A DNA stretch of 64,000 nucleotides, taken from positions 567,476 through 631,475 of the forward strand of contig JAFWOT010000012.1 in assembly GCA_017509785.1 (NCBI GenBank), written 5' to 3'. Shown piece by piece: positions 8,419 through 16,944 of the stretch. How positions within the stretch are numbered: position 1 is the first letter of the stretch; each line of letters starts with the position of its first letter. The position numbers and the translations under genes were made by a program. This DNA comes from Clostridia bacterium. Its GTDB lineage: Bacteria > Bacillota > Clostridia > Christensenellales > CAG-138. Below the pieces are notes generated by a model. It searched no databases. It saw nothing but the letters and a program-made list of their open reading frames with translations, and had not been told where the DNA came from.

Positions 8419-9345
8419 ATGGAAAAAACGCTTTCGCTCATAGTCCCCGTCTATAATGAGGAAGAGGTGCTCCCCGTCTCGTTCGAACAGATGGACGCGG
8501 AGATGAAAAAGATAGGCTATCCCTATGAGATAATCTACGTCAACGACGGCAGCCGAGACGGCTCCATGAAGATACTGCGCGATATAGCAAAGAACAATCC
8601 GCAGGTCAAGGTGCGCTCGTTCAGCCGGAACTTCGGGCATCAGACGGCCGTCACCTGCGGCATGGACGCCGCGAAGGGCGACGCGCTCATAATAATCGAC
8701 GTCGACCTGCAGGATCCGCCGGAGGTCATAGAGCGCATGGTCGAGGCCTGGGAGCAGGGCGCGGACATCGCCTACGGCAAGCGCTTAAAGCGCAAGGGCG
8801 AGACGATATTCAAGAAATTCACCGCGTTCGCCTACTACCGCGTATTGAAGGCGATGAGCGCCTCCGCCATCCCGCTCGATACGGGGGATTTCCGCCTTAT
8901 AGACCGCAAGGTCGCGGACGTGTTCCTGCGGATGCGCGAGCATAACAGGTTCCTCCGCGGGATGAGCGGCTGGATGGGCTTTGAGGCCGTGCCGATAGAG
9001 TACGTCCGCAACGAGCGCTACGCCGGCAAGACGAAGTACACGTTGAAGAAGATGCTGCGCCTCGCCTCGGACGGGATAGTCGGCTTCTCGGACAGGCCGC
9101 TGACTCTCTGCGGCGAATTCGGGATAGGGCTCCTTTTGCTTACCTTCCTCGGGCTTGTCGCGCTCATAGTGCTGGCCTGCTGTCACGTCGCATTCCCCGC
9201 TTGGCTCTGGGCGCTCTGCGGGCTCGTCGCGCTGAACGCGATAACGCTGCTCTTCATGTCGCTCCAGGGTATGTACATGAACCGCATGTACGATGAGCTG
9301 AAGGACAGGCCTCTCTATATCGTCGCGGAGGATATCAACCTTTGA
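8419..9345 (+). CDS. Family 2 glycosyltransferase, DPM1/GtrB-like, with C-terminal membrane anchor
   Basis: A 308-residue enzyme that probably moves a sugar from a nucleotide donor to undecaprenyl phosphate at the inner face of the membrane. The GT-A fold shows LIVPVYNEEE (8-16), VNDGS with Asp43, and the metal-binding IIDVDLQDPP with Asp94 and Asp96. The lipid-carrier subgroup is suggested by SFSRNFGHQTAVTCG and DTGDFRLID. Two C-terminal helices (about 234-257 and 263-290) end in the charged tail of this family. The start is fixed by the promoter at 8360-8388 and the SD site. No partner glycosyl- or aminoarabinose gene is next to it. Confidence 0.9.
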   Translation: MEKTLSLIVPVYNEEEVLPVSFEQMDAEMKKIGYPYEIIYVNDGSRDGSMKILRDIAKNNPQVKVRSFSRNFGHQTAVTCGMDAAKGDALIIIDVDLQDPPEVIERMVEAWEQGADIAYGKRLKRKGETIFKKFTAFAYYRVLKAMSASAIPLDTGDFRLIDRKVADVFLRMREHNRFLRGMSGWMGFEAVPIEYVRNERYAGKTKYTLKKMLRLASDGIVGFSDRPLTLCGEFGIGLLLLTFLGLVALIVLACCHVAFPAWLWALCGLVALNAITLLFMSLQGMYMNRMYDELKDRPLYIVAEDINL

Positions 9346-9375
9346 TCATCTTAGGCGCATGGTAAGTAGACCAAG

Positions 9376-9666
9376 ATGCTAACAGAGTGTATCATTTCCA
9401 TAGTGCTGAGTTCAATTGCCGGCGTATTTCTGGCACTGGGTGATTTGTGCAATAAATGCAACTGGTCAATTGCAGAACGTTTTCCGTTGCTTGAGAAATG
9501 CTTCTATGCGCTTGCCATACTAATTGGGGCAGCCTTATACTTGCTGATAGCATTCGTTTTTACCGGGTATGAAAACAACCGCCCCGGAATAGTAATATAC
9601 GCATTGTGCAGTATTGTTCCGTTTCTTGTTTTCTTGGCAGCGACAACACTCATTATTAAACGATAA
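9376..9666 (+). CDS. Small membrane protein of unknown function in an AT-rich patch
   Basis: A 96-residue reading frame with three probable membrane helices (about 4-25, 40-62 and 70-92) and a basic C-terminus (LIIKR). I do not recognise a family. The start is uncertain because no clear SD precedes the ATG. Base composition here (9346-9770) is visibly more AT-rich and the codons less GC-ending than in flanking genes, which suggests recent arrival or weak selection. It lies 30 bases after the glycosyltransferase and before a good terminator, so it may be the second gene of that transcript. Confidence 0.5.
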   Translation: MLTECIISIVLSSIAGVFLALGDLCNKCNWSIAERFPLLEKCFYALAILIGAALYLLIAFVFTGYENNRPGIVIYALCSIVPFLVFLAATTLIIKR

Positions 9667-9729
9667 CAGTTATGGCAATGGATGGGAATAAAAGTTTGGC
9701 TGGCATTCACTACGTATTATGAAAAACAC

Positions 9730-9763
9730 GGTGCGGAGACCGAACTGCCTCCGCACCTTTTTT
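9730..9763 (+). terminator. Intrinsic terminator after the small membrane protein
   Basis: GGTGCGGAG (9730-9738) pairs with CTCCGCACC (9749-9757), followed by six T (9758-9763). The opposite strand reads GTGTTTTTC after the hairpin, so it may also stop spoIIP transcripts. Confidence 0.88.
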
Positions 9764-9836
9764 AATTGATTTGATTTCAATAAAGCTCGGCCGGATGGGA
9801 AACGAACAAAGGCAAGCGTTCCCAAAAGGCAGACCG

Positions 9837-10841
9837 CTAATTGCCCGTTGACAATTGACTTATTGCTTTTGCAAGGTAGATCATGGAATTCTTCGCCTGC
9901 TCCAGGGTGTTGCCGTTATGCCCGACCTCGACGAGGAGGCATCTGTCGGATACCTGCTGATTGTATTTGCCGCTCTTGACGCGTATGTTCCGCATGAAGC
10001 GTTCGTTATAGGAAAGGAGCGTTTCGGTGAGGCTTGCCGCGAGCGCGTAATTGGATTCGAAATCCGGCGTTTCGGCGGCGACTCCCTCTGTCTCCTCCGG
10101 CCCGAACCGGGAGGTTTTTCCGCTCTTGCCCGTGCCTACGACGAACATCATCCTCGCACATTCGAGGCCGTCGACCGTGACGAAATCATCCTCGAAGCCG
10201 GTATCGGCAACGCCGTCGCGGTGGAGGTCTATGAACATGGTGATGCTCGGGTACTCCTCCTTATACCTCAGCATGGTTTCGAGCGAGCGCGAATACGCCG
10301 TCGTGATGAGGGGCTTTTCGTGCTTCTCGTCGGCGTGCAGGGCGATTATGCCGTACTCCTCCCGGAGGATGCGGACGAGCTCCTCCCCCACGGCATAGAC
10401 GTTCTTTTCCTCGTCCTCGGTGCGGAAATTCCCCGAGGGCTCGTACTCGTCACCCTCGGTCGGGCGGTAGGCTTCGGAGTCGTGCGTGTGGTAGATGAGG
10501 ATGCTCGGCTCGTCCCCTCCGAGCTCCGGCAGGGGGCTCATGCCCTCCACGTTGATGAGGCGGATCGCGACCTCGCGGCTGACGTCCTCGTCGACGTCGG
10601 CCAAGCGGATCACGAGCTGCGGCTCGGGCGAGGGAACGGGAGTTTCACCCGCGATGCGAACGAGCTCCGCGCCGACCGGCTCCCCGAGGGCGGCGGCAAC
10701 GCTCACCTCGTTTTGAGGGAGGCTCGCCGAAAAGAGGAGCGCGAGCAGCAGGAAAAGCGCCGCCATCAGCGCGGAGCTCCCTTCCGTGAGCCGCCTCAGC
10801 TCCGAACGGCGTTCCCTTTCCCGTTCAGGATCCACGGACAT
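9837..10841 (-). CDS. spoIIP: Stage II sporulation protein P, septal peptidoglycan hydrolase
   Basis: A 334-residue membrane-anchored protein. SpoIIP acts with SpoIID and SpoIIM as an amidase and endopeptidase that thins septal peptidoglycan and drives engulfment. Residues about 22-40 form the N-terminal anchor. The family core is plain: ILIYHTHDSEAY, then MFIDLHRDG, then LLVEVGHNGNTLEQA; the two His and the Glu of these blocks are the expected zinc/catalytic residues. The start at 10841 follows AAAGGAGGGG at 5-8 bases; a reading from 10874 has no SD. The gene is alone, away from its frequent neighbour gpr. It shows that the host can, or recently could, sporulate. Confidence 0.93.
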   Translation of the reverse strand: MSVDPERERERRSELRRLTEGSSALMAALFLLLALLFSASLPQNEVSVAAALGEPVGAELVRIAGETPVPSPEPQLVIRLADVDEDVSREVAIRLINVEGMSPLPELGGDEPSILIYHTHDSEAYRPTEGDEYEPSGNFRTEDEEKNVYAVGEELVRILREEYGIIALHADEKHEKPLITTAYSRSLETMLRYKEEYPSITMFIDLHRDGVADTGFEDDFVTVDGLECARMMFVVGTGKSGKTSRFGPEETEGVAAETPDFESNYALAASLTETLLSYNERFMRNIRVKSGKYNQQVSDRCLLVEVGHNGNTLEQAKNSMIYLAKAISQLSTGN

Positions 10842-10963
10842 GCTCCCCCTCCTTTCACTTTCGTTACGCTCCATTATATGCCCCTGCGCGCCGCGGTATT
10901 ACGGACGGACGGGAACAGGCGAAAAATTTTGTTCAAAATCGCAAAGAAACCCCAAATTGGCTC

Positions 10964-10993
10964 TTGTTTCACGAGGGAGGTATGTGGTATAAT
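10964..10993 (+). promoter_or_regulatory. Promoter of the pepP-efp-CD1247 transcript
   Basis: TTGTTT (10964-10969), 18 bases, then extended -10 TGGTATAAT ending at 10993. The leader of about 90 bases ends in a GC-rich hairpin, GCCGCGC (11054-11060) with GCGCGGC (11066-11072), just before the SD site GGAAGGGAG. Confidence 0.7.
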
Positions 10994-11089
10994 GTATTGT
11001 TGTAAAAGAGGGTCTCATGCCCGCCGGGTGGCCGAAAGCCCGCCCGTATCGATGCCGCGCACGGAGCGCGGCGGAAGGGAGTATTAAGA

Positions 11090-12160
11090 ATGCTTATCGA
11101 AAGATGCAGCAAGCTCATTGCCGCGCTTGAAAAAGAGGGCGTTGACGGCGCGATAATCACCCACGGCACCAACATCCGCTACTTCTCCAACTTCACGAGC
11201 GACGAGTCCGTGCTCGTCATATCGAAGGAGAGGCGCGTCCTGCTGACGGATTTCCGCTACACGATCCAGGCGAAGGAGCTCTCCGCCCCCGCCTTCGAGG
11301 TGATCGAGACCTCCAGGGCGATAGCCGCGGACGAGATCGCGGCCGTGCTGAAGGAGATGGGCGTTAAGAAGTGCGCCTTTGAGGACGGGTATCTGACCGT
11401 CCGCGAATTCAACAACTACAAGGAGCTCCCCGTTGAGCTCGTGCCCATGACCCCCGTTATCGACAGGGTCAGGCTCGTCAAGAACGAGTACGAGGTCGAG
11501 TGCCTCAAGAAGGCGCAGTCCATCGCGGACGAGGCCTTTGCCGAGCTCATTACGAAGATACACGCCGGCATGACGGAGAAGGAGGTCGCGAACGAGCTCG
11601 ATCATCTGCTCCGCGTTCACGGCGCGGAGGAGAATTCCTTCGATACGATAGTCGGCTCCGGCCCGAACGGCGCGCTTTGCCACGCCACCCCCGGGCAGAG
11701 GAAGCTGCAGGAGGGCGATCTCGTCGTCATCGACTTCGGCTGCAAGTACATGGGTTACTGCTCCGATATGACGAGGACGATAGCCATAGGCCGCCCCTGC
11801 GACGAGCTCATCAAGATCTACGATATCGTCAGGCGCGCACAGTCAGCCGCACTTGATGCGCTCCGTCCCAACATGAGCGCGAAGGCGCTCGACGCCGTTG
11901 CCCGCGATCTCATCGCCGCGGAGGGCTACGGCCCCTGCTTCGGGCATTCCCTCGGGCACGGGTTCGGCCTCGATATCCATGAGGCGCCCTACGCTTCCAC
12001 CCGCTCCGAGGATACTCTCGTTCCCGGATCCACGATAACGGTCGAGCCCGGCATCTACGTCGAGGGGCTCGGCGGCGTCCGCATCGAGGACGACTGCGTC
12101 CTCACCGAGGACGGGTATATCGACCTTGCCCACACCGGCAAGGATCTCATCATCATCTGA
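11090..12160 (+). CDS. M24 family aminopeptidase, Xaa-Pro type
   Basis: A 356-residue cytoplasmic metallopeptidase expected to remove the N-terminal residue before proline. The N-terminal half is the creatinase-like domain; the C-terminal pita-bread domain carries the five metal ligands Asp215, Asp226, His290, Glu319 and Glu333 in the motifs IDFGCKY, CSDMTRT, GHSLGHG, TVEPGIY and VRIEDD. Length and order match the YqhT type, which in many Firmicutes directly precedes efp, as here (63-base gap). A GGAAGGGAG site lies before the ATG. Confidence 0.93.
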   Translation: MLIERCSKLIAALEKEGVDGAIITHGTNIRYFSNFTSDESVLVISKERRVLLTDFRYTIQAKELSAPAFEVIETSRAIAADEIAAVLKEMGVKKCAFEDGYLTVREFNNYKELPVELVPMTPVIDRVRLVKNEYEVECLKKAQSIADEAFAELITKIHAGMTEKEVANELDHLLRVHGAEENSFDTIVGSGPNGALCHATPGQRKLQEGDLVVIDFGCKYMGYCSDMTRTIAIGRPCDELIKIYDIVRRAQSAALDALRPNMSAKALDAVARDLIAAEGYGPCFGHSLGHGFGLDIHEAPYASTRSEDTLVPGSTITVEPGIYVEGLGGVRIEDDCVLTEDGYIDLAHTGKDLIII

Positions 12161-12223
12161 CCTTATGCGGGAACGACCGCTTCGGTATAGAAAAACAACT
12201 AATACATTTTCTGGAGGTATTCT

Positions 12224-12781
12224 ATGATTTTAGCAGGCGATTTTCGCAAAGGCGTCACCGTCGATATCGACGGTCAGGTTTGGTCCATTGCCGATTTCCA
12301 GCACGTTAAGCCCGGCAAGGGCGCGGCGTTCGTCCGCACCCGTCTTAAGAACGTCATGACCGGCGCCGTTCTTGAAAAGACCTTCTCTCCCACCGACAAG
12401 TATCCTCTCGCCCATATCGAGACCCGCGAGATGCAGTATCTCTACAACGACGGCGATCTCTACACCTTCATGGACATCGAGAACTACGAGCAGCTCGAGC
12501 TCAACCACGATCAGGTCGAGGACGCCATCAACTTCATAGTCGAGAACATGAACGTCACCATCCGCTTCTACAAGGGCAAGGCGTTCTCCGTTGCGGCGCC
12601 CAACTTCGTTGAGCTGACCGTCACCGAGTGCGAGCCCGGCGTCCGCGGCGACACCGCCACCAACGTCACGAAGCAGGCCACCGTTGAGACCGGCTACGTA
12701 GTGAACGTGCCCCTCTTCGTCAACGAGGGCGACCGCATCCGTATCGACACCCGTTCCGGCGAGTACATGGAGCGCTGCTGA
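12224..12781 (+). CDS. efp: Translation elongation factor P
   Basis: A 185-residue protein with the three beta-barrel domains of EF-P, which binds between P and E sites and relieves ribosome stalling at consecutive prolines. The exposed loop reads [14 protein letters not shown], with Lys32 at the position modified in other bacteria; the enzyme that would modify it is not in the window. The C-terminal signature ([15 protein letters not shown]) is intact. TGGAGG lies 7 bases before the ATG. The stop codon overlaps the next start (TGATG), so the two proteins are translationally coupled. Confidence 0.97.
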   Translation: MILAGDFRKGVTVDIDGQVWSIADFQHVKPGKGAAFVRTRLKNVMTGAVLEKTFSPTDKYPLAHIETREMQYLYNDGDLYTFMDIENYEQLELNHDQVEDAINFIVENMNVTIRFYKGKAFSVAAPNFVELTVTECEPGVRGDTATNVTKQATVETGYVVNVPLFVNEGDRIRIDTRSGEYMERC

Positions 12782-13164
12782 TGAAAGAGAAGATCGCATA
12801 CCTTCGCGGCCTCATGGACGGCATGAAGCTGCCCGAGGATGATAACACGAAGCTCCTTCGCGCCATTGCCGACTGCCTTGATTCCATGGCGGATGAGATC
12901 GAGACCGAATCCGCAAGGGTCGACATGCTTGAAGCAGACGTTGAGGAAATCAACGACGACATAGACGAGCTCGACGAGGTCCTCGGCTTCTTATTGGAAG
13001 AAGAGGAAGAGGACGAGGATGACGACGACTTCGATTGGGAGGATGATTTCGATTATTTCACCTGCCCCAACTGCGGCGAGGTCGTCCCCGTCGATGAGGA
13101 GATGCTTCAGGATGAGGCTGACCCCATCTGCCCCAAGTGCAATTCGAAGCTCTTCGGGGAATGA
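12781..13164 (+). CDS. CD1247-type small acidic protein with zinc ribbon
   Basis: A 127-residue protein of a family common in Clostridia and known only as CD1247 N-terminal domain proteins. The N-terminal half (KIAYLRGLMDGMKLPEDD) is helical and likely coiled-coil, followed by a very acidic stretch (residues about 71-90) and a C-terminal zinc ribbon with CPNC and CPKC pairs. Its role is unknown. It overlaps the efp stop by one base, and the pair is seen in other clostridia, which hints at a link to translation, but that is inference. Confidence 0.88.
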   Translation: MKEKIAYLRGLMDGMKLPEDDNTKLLRAIADCLDSMADEIETESARVDMLEADVEEINDDIDELDEVLGFLLEEEEEDEDDDDFDWEDDFDYFTCPNCGEVVPVDEEMLQDEADPICPKCNSKLFGE

Positions 13165-13179
13165 GTTCTAATTGAAATG

Positions 13180-13213
13180 CAGGCCGTTTCTTTCGGGAAG
13201 CGGCCTGTTGTTT
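13180..13213 (+). terminator. Intrinsic terminator after the CD1247-type gene
   Basis: CAGGCCG (13180-13186) pairs with CGGCCTG (13201-13207), followed by TTGTTT. It separates this cluster from the DUF3795-nitrilase gene 16 bases further on, which has no obvious promoter of its own and may depend on readthrough. Confidence 0.75.
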
Positions 13214-13229
13214 AAAGGAAGGATCCACG

Positions 13230-14369
13230 ATGAACGATCTCATTGCTTTCTGCGGGGTGGACTGCTCGCAGTGCCCCGACGATATCGGCGAAAAATGCCC
13301 CGGCTGCCGCAGCACCGAATGGAAGCCGGGCGACGAGTGCATGCCCGTCGCCTGCTGCAATAATAAGGGGATCTCATGCTGCGGGGAATGCGAGGGTTTC
13401 CCCTGCCCCGACATGAAGGAATTCTACGAGGAATCCGACAGCCACCGTTTGGCAGGAGCGAGGATGAGCATTGTCAGCCGCCGTGGAAGGGAAACGAAGC
13501 TCAGGATCGCTTTCCTTCAGATACTGCCGGGCAAATCCCTTTCGGAACAGCTGACAATAGGCTCCGAAGCCTGCCGCGAGGCAAAGCGCATGGGCGCTGA
13601 TATCGCGCTCTTCCCCGAGATGTGGTCGGTGGGATACGATATCCCGCAGGAGCAGGATGCGCTGGAAGCCGCCTCGCTCGGAAGGGATTCGATGTTCATG
13701 AAGTGCTTCGCCTCCCTCGCAAGGGAGCTGCGCATGGCGATAGGGATCACCTATCTTGAAGCCTACGGCGCGTTCTCGCGCAACTCGTTCGCCCTCTACG
13801 ACATGAACGGCGAGCGCGTGCTCGACTACGCGAAGGTCCACACCTGCGATTTTTCGGACGAGCGCATACTCGCCCGTGGGAACGATTTCCCCGTCTGCGA
13901 ACTGAATACCGAAAAGGCCGCCGTCAAGGTCGGCGCCATGATATGCTACGACCGCGAATTTCCCGAAAGCGCGAGGCTTCTGATGCTGAAGGGAGCCGAG
14001 CTCATTCTCTGCCCGAACGCATGCCCAATGGAGATCAACAGGCTTTCGCAGCTCCGCGCGAGAGCTTACGAGAACATGCTCGCGATAGCCACCTGCAATT
14101 ACCCCGCGGGTCAGCCCGACTGTTTCGGGCACTCGACGCTGTTCGACGGGGTCGCGTACCTGCCCGACAACGACGGTTCGCGTGATACCTGCGTGCTCGA
14201 AACGGGGAGCGAGCCGGGCGTTTTCATTGCTGAGCTCGACCTTGACACCCTCCGCGCTTACAGGAGGAGCGAGGTGCACGGCAACGCCTACCGCAGGCCC
14301 GAGCTCTACGGTCCGCTCGTCAACGAGCGGGTGGACGAGCCCTTCAAAAGAAAGGACCGCAGGATCTGA
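13230..14369 (+). CDS. DUF3795 cysteine-rich domain fused to a nitrilase-family amidohydrolase
   Basis: A 379-residue protein that joins two domains normally encoded apart. Residues 1-80 resemble DUF3795: many cysteines in CGVDCSQCP, CPGC, ACC and CCGECEGFPCP, ending in KEFYEESDSHR as in stand-alone members; it probably binds metal. Residues 90-365 are a carbon-nitrogen hydrolase with the triad Glu130 (LFPEMW), Lys202 (DYAKVH) and Cys239 (MICYDREFPE). The substrate is unknown; an amide or carbamoyl compound is expected. AAGGAAGG lies 7 bases before the ATG. No frameshift is evident at the joint, so the fusion looks real. A hairpin overlaps the stop codon (14357-14378). Confidence 0.88.
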   Translation: MNDLIAFCGVDCSQCPDDIGEKCPGCRSTEWKPGDECMPVACCNNKGISCCGECEGFPCPDMKEFYEESDSHRLAGARMSIVSRRGRETKLRIAFLQILPGKSLSEQLTIGSEACREAKRMGADIALFPEMWSVGYDIPQEQDALEAASLGRDSMFMKCFASLARELRMAIGITYLEAYGAFSRNSFALYDMNGERVLDYAKVHTCDFSDERILARGNDFPVCELNTEKAAVKVGAMICYDREFPESARLLMLKGAELILCPNACPMEINRLSQLRARAYENMLAIATCNYPAGQPDCFGHSTLFDGVAYLPDNDGSRDTCVLETGSEPGVFIAELDLDTLRAYRRSEVHGNAYRRPELYGPLVNERVDEPFKRKDRRI

Positions 14370-14401
14370 GTCCTGCGGGAATATTACGGCAAAATGAAGA
14401 C

Positions 14402-14419
14402 GACCCCCGTTTGGGGATC
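14402..14419. terminator. Hairpin between the nitrilase and UDP-sugar genes
   Basis: GACCCCC-GTTT-GGGGATC between convergent genes. The minus strand continues GTCTTCATTTT, so it most likely ends the UDP-sugar operon. T-tract is weak. Confidence 0.5.
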
Positions 14420-14427
14420 GCCTTATT

Positions 14428-15402
14428 TCACAGATTCTTTCTGTACCAATCTATCGCGGCGTTGATGCCCCGTTTGAAATCCCATTCGGGGCAATAGCCG
14501 AGCTTTTCGCGGGCTTTGGAGATATCGGCGTTTGAATGCTTTATATCGCCGGGTCGATCCGGCCCGAAAACGGGTTCGACGCAGACTCCGAGCGCTTCGC
14601 AGATCAGCCGGTAGATATCGATCAGGTATTCCCTTCCGCCGTAGGCTACGTTGTAGACCTCGCCGACGGCGTCATCCGGAGCGGCACAGGCTTTGAGGTT
14701 CGCCTCGACGACGTTCTCGACGTAGGTGAAATCGCGGCTCTGTCTGCCGTCGCCGTGTATAGTGGGGCGCTCCCCGTTCATGAGCTGCTTTATGAATTTC
14801 GGGATCACGGCGGCGTACGCGCCGTTCGGATCCTGACGGGGGCCGAACACGTTGAAGTACCGGAGGCCGACGGTCTTCAGCCCGTAATGGAGGTAATACT
14901 GCCTTGCCCACTCCTCGTCGGCGCGCTTCGTGAGCGCGTAGGGCGAAAGGAGGTTCCCCTCCCTCCCCTCCTTTTTGGGGAGGTTGGGCTCGTCTCCGTA
15001 AACGCTCGATGAGCTGGCGTAAACGAACCTTTTGACGCCCGCCCGCCTTGCGGCCTCAAGCATATTGACGGTGCCGGCGATGTTGTTGACGCAGTAGAAA
15101 ACGGGCGCCTCGATGGAGCGCGGGACACTGCCCCAAGCCGCCTCGTGGAATACGAGATCGACCCCCTCGCACGCGCGGAAGCAGGTTTCGGGGTCCTTCA
15201 CGTCGCCCCGCACGAATCCATACCCTTCCTCCCCCGCGAACAGATCGACGTTCTCCCGCTTTCCCGTGGAGAGATCGTCAAGGCAGCGGACGCGGCAGCC
15301 GAGCTTTAGCAGCCCTTCTATTATATTCGAGCCGATGAAGCCCGCCCCGCCCGTCACGAGGCAGAGGGGGCGCTCATCGAAGATCGTTCCTTCAAAAGCC
15401 AT
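14428..15402 (-). CDS. NAD-dependent UDP-HexNAc 4-epimerase, WbpP/TviC-like
   Basis: A 324-residue short-chain dehydrogenase/reductase of the extended type. The NAD-binding GGAGFIGSN lies at 18-26 and the catalytic Ser and Tyr-x3-Lys in ASSSSVYG and SPYALTKRAD. RYFNVFGPRQDPNGAYAAVI and GDGRQSRDFTYVENV are typical of 4-epimerases acting on UDP-N-acetyl sugars. Its start follows the stop codon of the dehydrogenase gene with no gap, so the two form one operon. Together they would make UDP-GlcNAc into UDP-GalNAcA-type uronate, as in Vi-antigen or O-antigen precursor synthesis. No glycan polymer genes are adjacent. Confidence 0.9.
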   Translation of the reverse strand: MAFEGTIFDERPLCLVTGGAGFIGSNIIEGLLKLGCRVRCLDDLSTGKRENVDLFAGEEGYGFVRGDVKDPETCFRACEGVDLVFHEAAWGSVPRSIEAPVFYCVNNIAGTVNMLEAARRAGVKRFVYASSSSVYGDEPNLPKKEGREGNLLSPYALTKRADEEWARQYYLHYGLKTVGLRYFNVFGPRQDPNGAYAAVIPKFIKQLMNGERPTIHGDGRQSRDFTYVENVVEANLKACAAPDDAVGEVYNVAYGGREYLIDIYRLICEALGVCVEPVFGPDRPGDIKHSNADISKAREKLGYCPEWDFKRGINAAIDWYRKNL

Positions 15403-16719
15403 TTACAGTCTCCAATACGTATAGCCGGAGCTTTCGCAGAGCTCCTTATCGAGTATGCCCTTGACGTCGATGAGGACGCGGCCGCCGCCTCCGAAGAAGC
15501 GGGCGATATCCTCCATGCCGAGGCGCTTGAATTCATCGTGCGCAACGGCGATAATGACGGCGTCCATATTGTTTATCTCCTCCATGGCGGAGAGCTTAAC
15601 GCCGTAGAGCCTTTCGGCGTCCCCGGGATCGGCCTGCGGATCGGATATCACGGGCTCGATGCCGTATTCGTTGAGCTCCCTGGCTATATCTATAACGCGG
15701 GTGTTGCGCGTGTCGGGGCAGTTTTCCTTGAAGGTGAAGCCGAGTATACCGACCCTCGCCCCCTTGACGGGCTTATCCGCCCGGGTGAGCTTCTTTACGC
15801 AGTTTTCGGCGACGTACTTGCCCATGCCGTCGTTGATCCTTCTGCCCGCGAGTATGACCTGGCTGTGGTAGCCCATCATCTCAGCCTTGTAGGTGAGGTA
15901 GTAGGGATCGACCCCTATGCAGTGCCCGCCGACGAGCCCGGGATTAAAATTCAGGAAGTTCCACTTGGTGGAGGCGGCGGCGAGCACGGACTTCGTATCG
16001 ACGCCCATCCTGTCGAATATGATGGAAAGCTCGTTCATGAAGGCGATGTTTATATCGCGCTGGCAGTTCTCTATGACCTTGGCGGCCTCCGCTACCTTTA
16101 TGCTCTCCGCACGGTGGACCCCCGCCTCCACGACGAGACCGTAGACCTTCGCCGTGAGTTCGAGCATCTCCTCATCCATGCCGGAGACTATCTTTTTGAT
16201 CGTGCGGAGCCGGTGCTCCTTATCGCCCGGATTGATCCTCTCCGGGCTGTAACCGACCTTGAAATCCTTCCCGCAGACGAGGCCGGACTCGCTCTCCAAT
16301 ATGGGGACGCAGACCTCCTCCGTGGCGCCGGGATAGACCGTCGACTCATACACTACGGCGCTGCCCCTTCTGAGGCTGCGGCCGAGTATGCGGCTCGCCG
16401 ATTCGAGCGGACGCAGATCCGGCGTATGATCCGGGTTGACGGGCGTGGGAACGGCAACGATATGGAATCTCGCCTCACGAAGGGCGTTCTCATCCGACGT
16501 GAAGAAAACGCCCGATGCGGCGACCTCGTCGTCGCCGACCTCACGCGTTGGATCGACCCCCCGCCTGTAGGCGGCTATCTTCGACGCGTTCACGTCGAAC
16601 CCGATCACGGGGACCTCCCGCGCGAAGGCTGCGGCTATCGGCATCCCGACGTAGCCGAGCCCGATAACGGACAGCTTTTCTTCGCCCGATTTCAGTTTTT
16701 CAAAAAGATCGGAAAACAT
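15403..16719 (-). CDS. Nucleotide sugar dehydrogenase, TviB/WbpO-like
   Basis: A 438-residue UDP-sugar 6-dehydrogenase. It oxidises C6 of a UDP-HexNAc to the uronic acid with two NAD. Visible are the Rossmann motif IGLGYVGMP (19-27), PTPVNPDHTPDL, the STVYPGATEE segment and the catalytic cysteine in VGGHCIGVDPYYLTYKA. The C-terminal domain (GILGFTFKENCPDTRNT) completes the family fold. It is the first gene of a two-gene operon with the epimerase. An AAGGTGA site precedes the ATG. Whether the substrate is UDP-GlcNAc or UDP-GalNAc cannot be settled here. Confidence 0.92.
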   Translation of the reverse strand: MFSDLFEKLKSGEEKLSVIGLGYVGMPIAAAFAREVPVIGFDVNASKIAAYRRGVDPTREVGDDEVAASGVFFTSDENALREARFHIVAVPTPVNPDHTPDLRPLESASRILGRSLRRGSAVVYESTVYPGATEEVCVPILESESGLVCGKDFKVGYSPERINPGDKEHRLRTIKKIVSGMDEEMLELTAKVYGLVVEAGVHRAESIKVAEAAKVIENCQRDINIAFMNELSIIFDRMGVDTKSVLAAASTKWNFLNFNPGLVGGHCIGVDPYYLTYKAEMMGYHSQVILAGRRINDGMGKYVAENCVKKLTRADKPVKGARVGILGFTFKENCPDTRNTRVIDIARELNEYGIEPVISDPQADPGDAERLYGVKLSAMEEINNMDAVIIAVAHDEFKRLGMEDIARFFGGGGRVLIDVKGILDKELCESSGYTYWRL

Positions 16720-16768
16720 AGTTCACCTTCCCATTCATCTCGCGGCGGGGACTCCCCCGCAATGCTTT

Positions 16769-16797
16769 ATTTTACTCCAACGGGGCGGGTTTGGCAA
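16769..16797 (-). promoter_or_regulatory. Promoter of the UDP-sugar operon
   Basis: Minus strand TTGCCA (16792-16797), 17 bases, TAAAAT (16769-16774), about 50 bases before the start at 16719. Confidence 0.68.
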
Positions 16798-16881
16798 CAG
16801 GCGCAGGCCAAAAATTGTGAATAAATCTGTTCATTTTCAAATCGGGTTTTCCACGCGGAGGCTATATATTTGTTTCAAATG

Positions 16882-16910
16882 TTGACAAGCTCCTCCGCGG
16901 GGAATAGAAT
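16882..16910 (+). promoter_or_regulatory. Promoter of the first MATE gene
   Basis: TTGACA (16882-16887), 17 bases, TAGAAT (16905-16910). Transcription should begin near 16917, so start codons upstream of that (TTG at 16870, ATG at 16879) are excluded. Confidence 0.75.
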
Positions 16911-16944
16911 TGAACCGAAAACGAATGAAAGAATGCGAAAAAAG

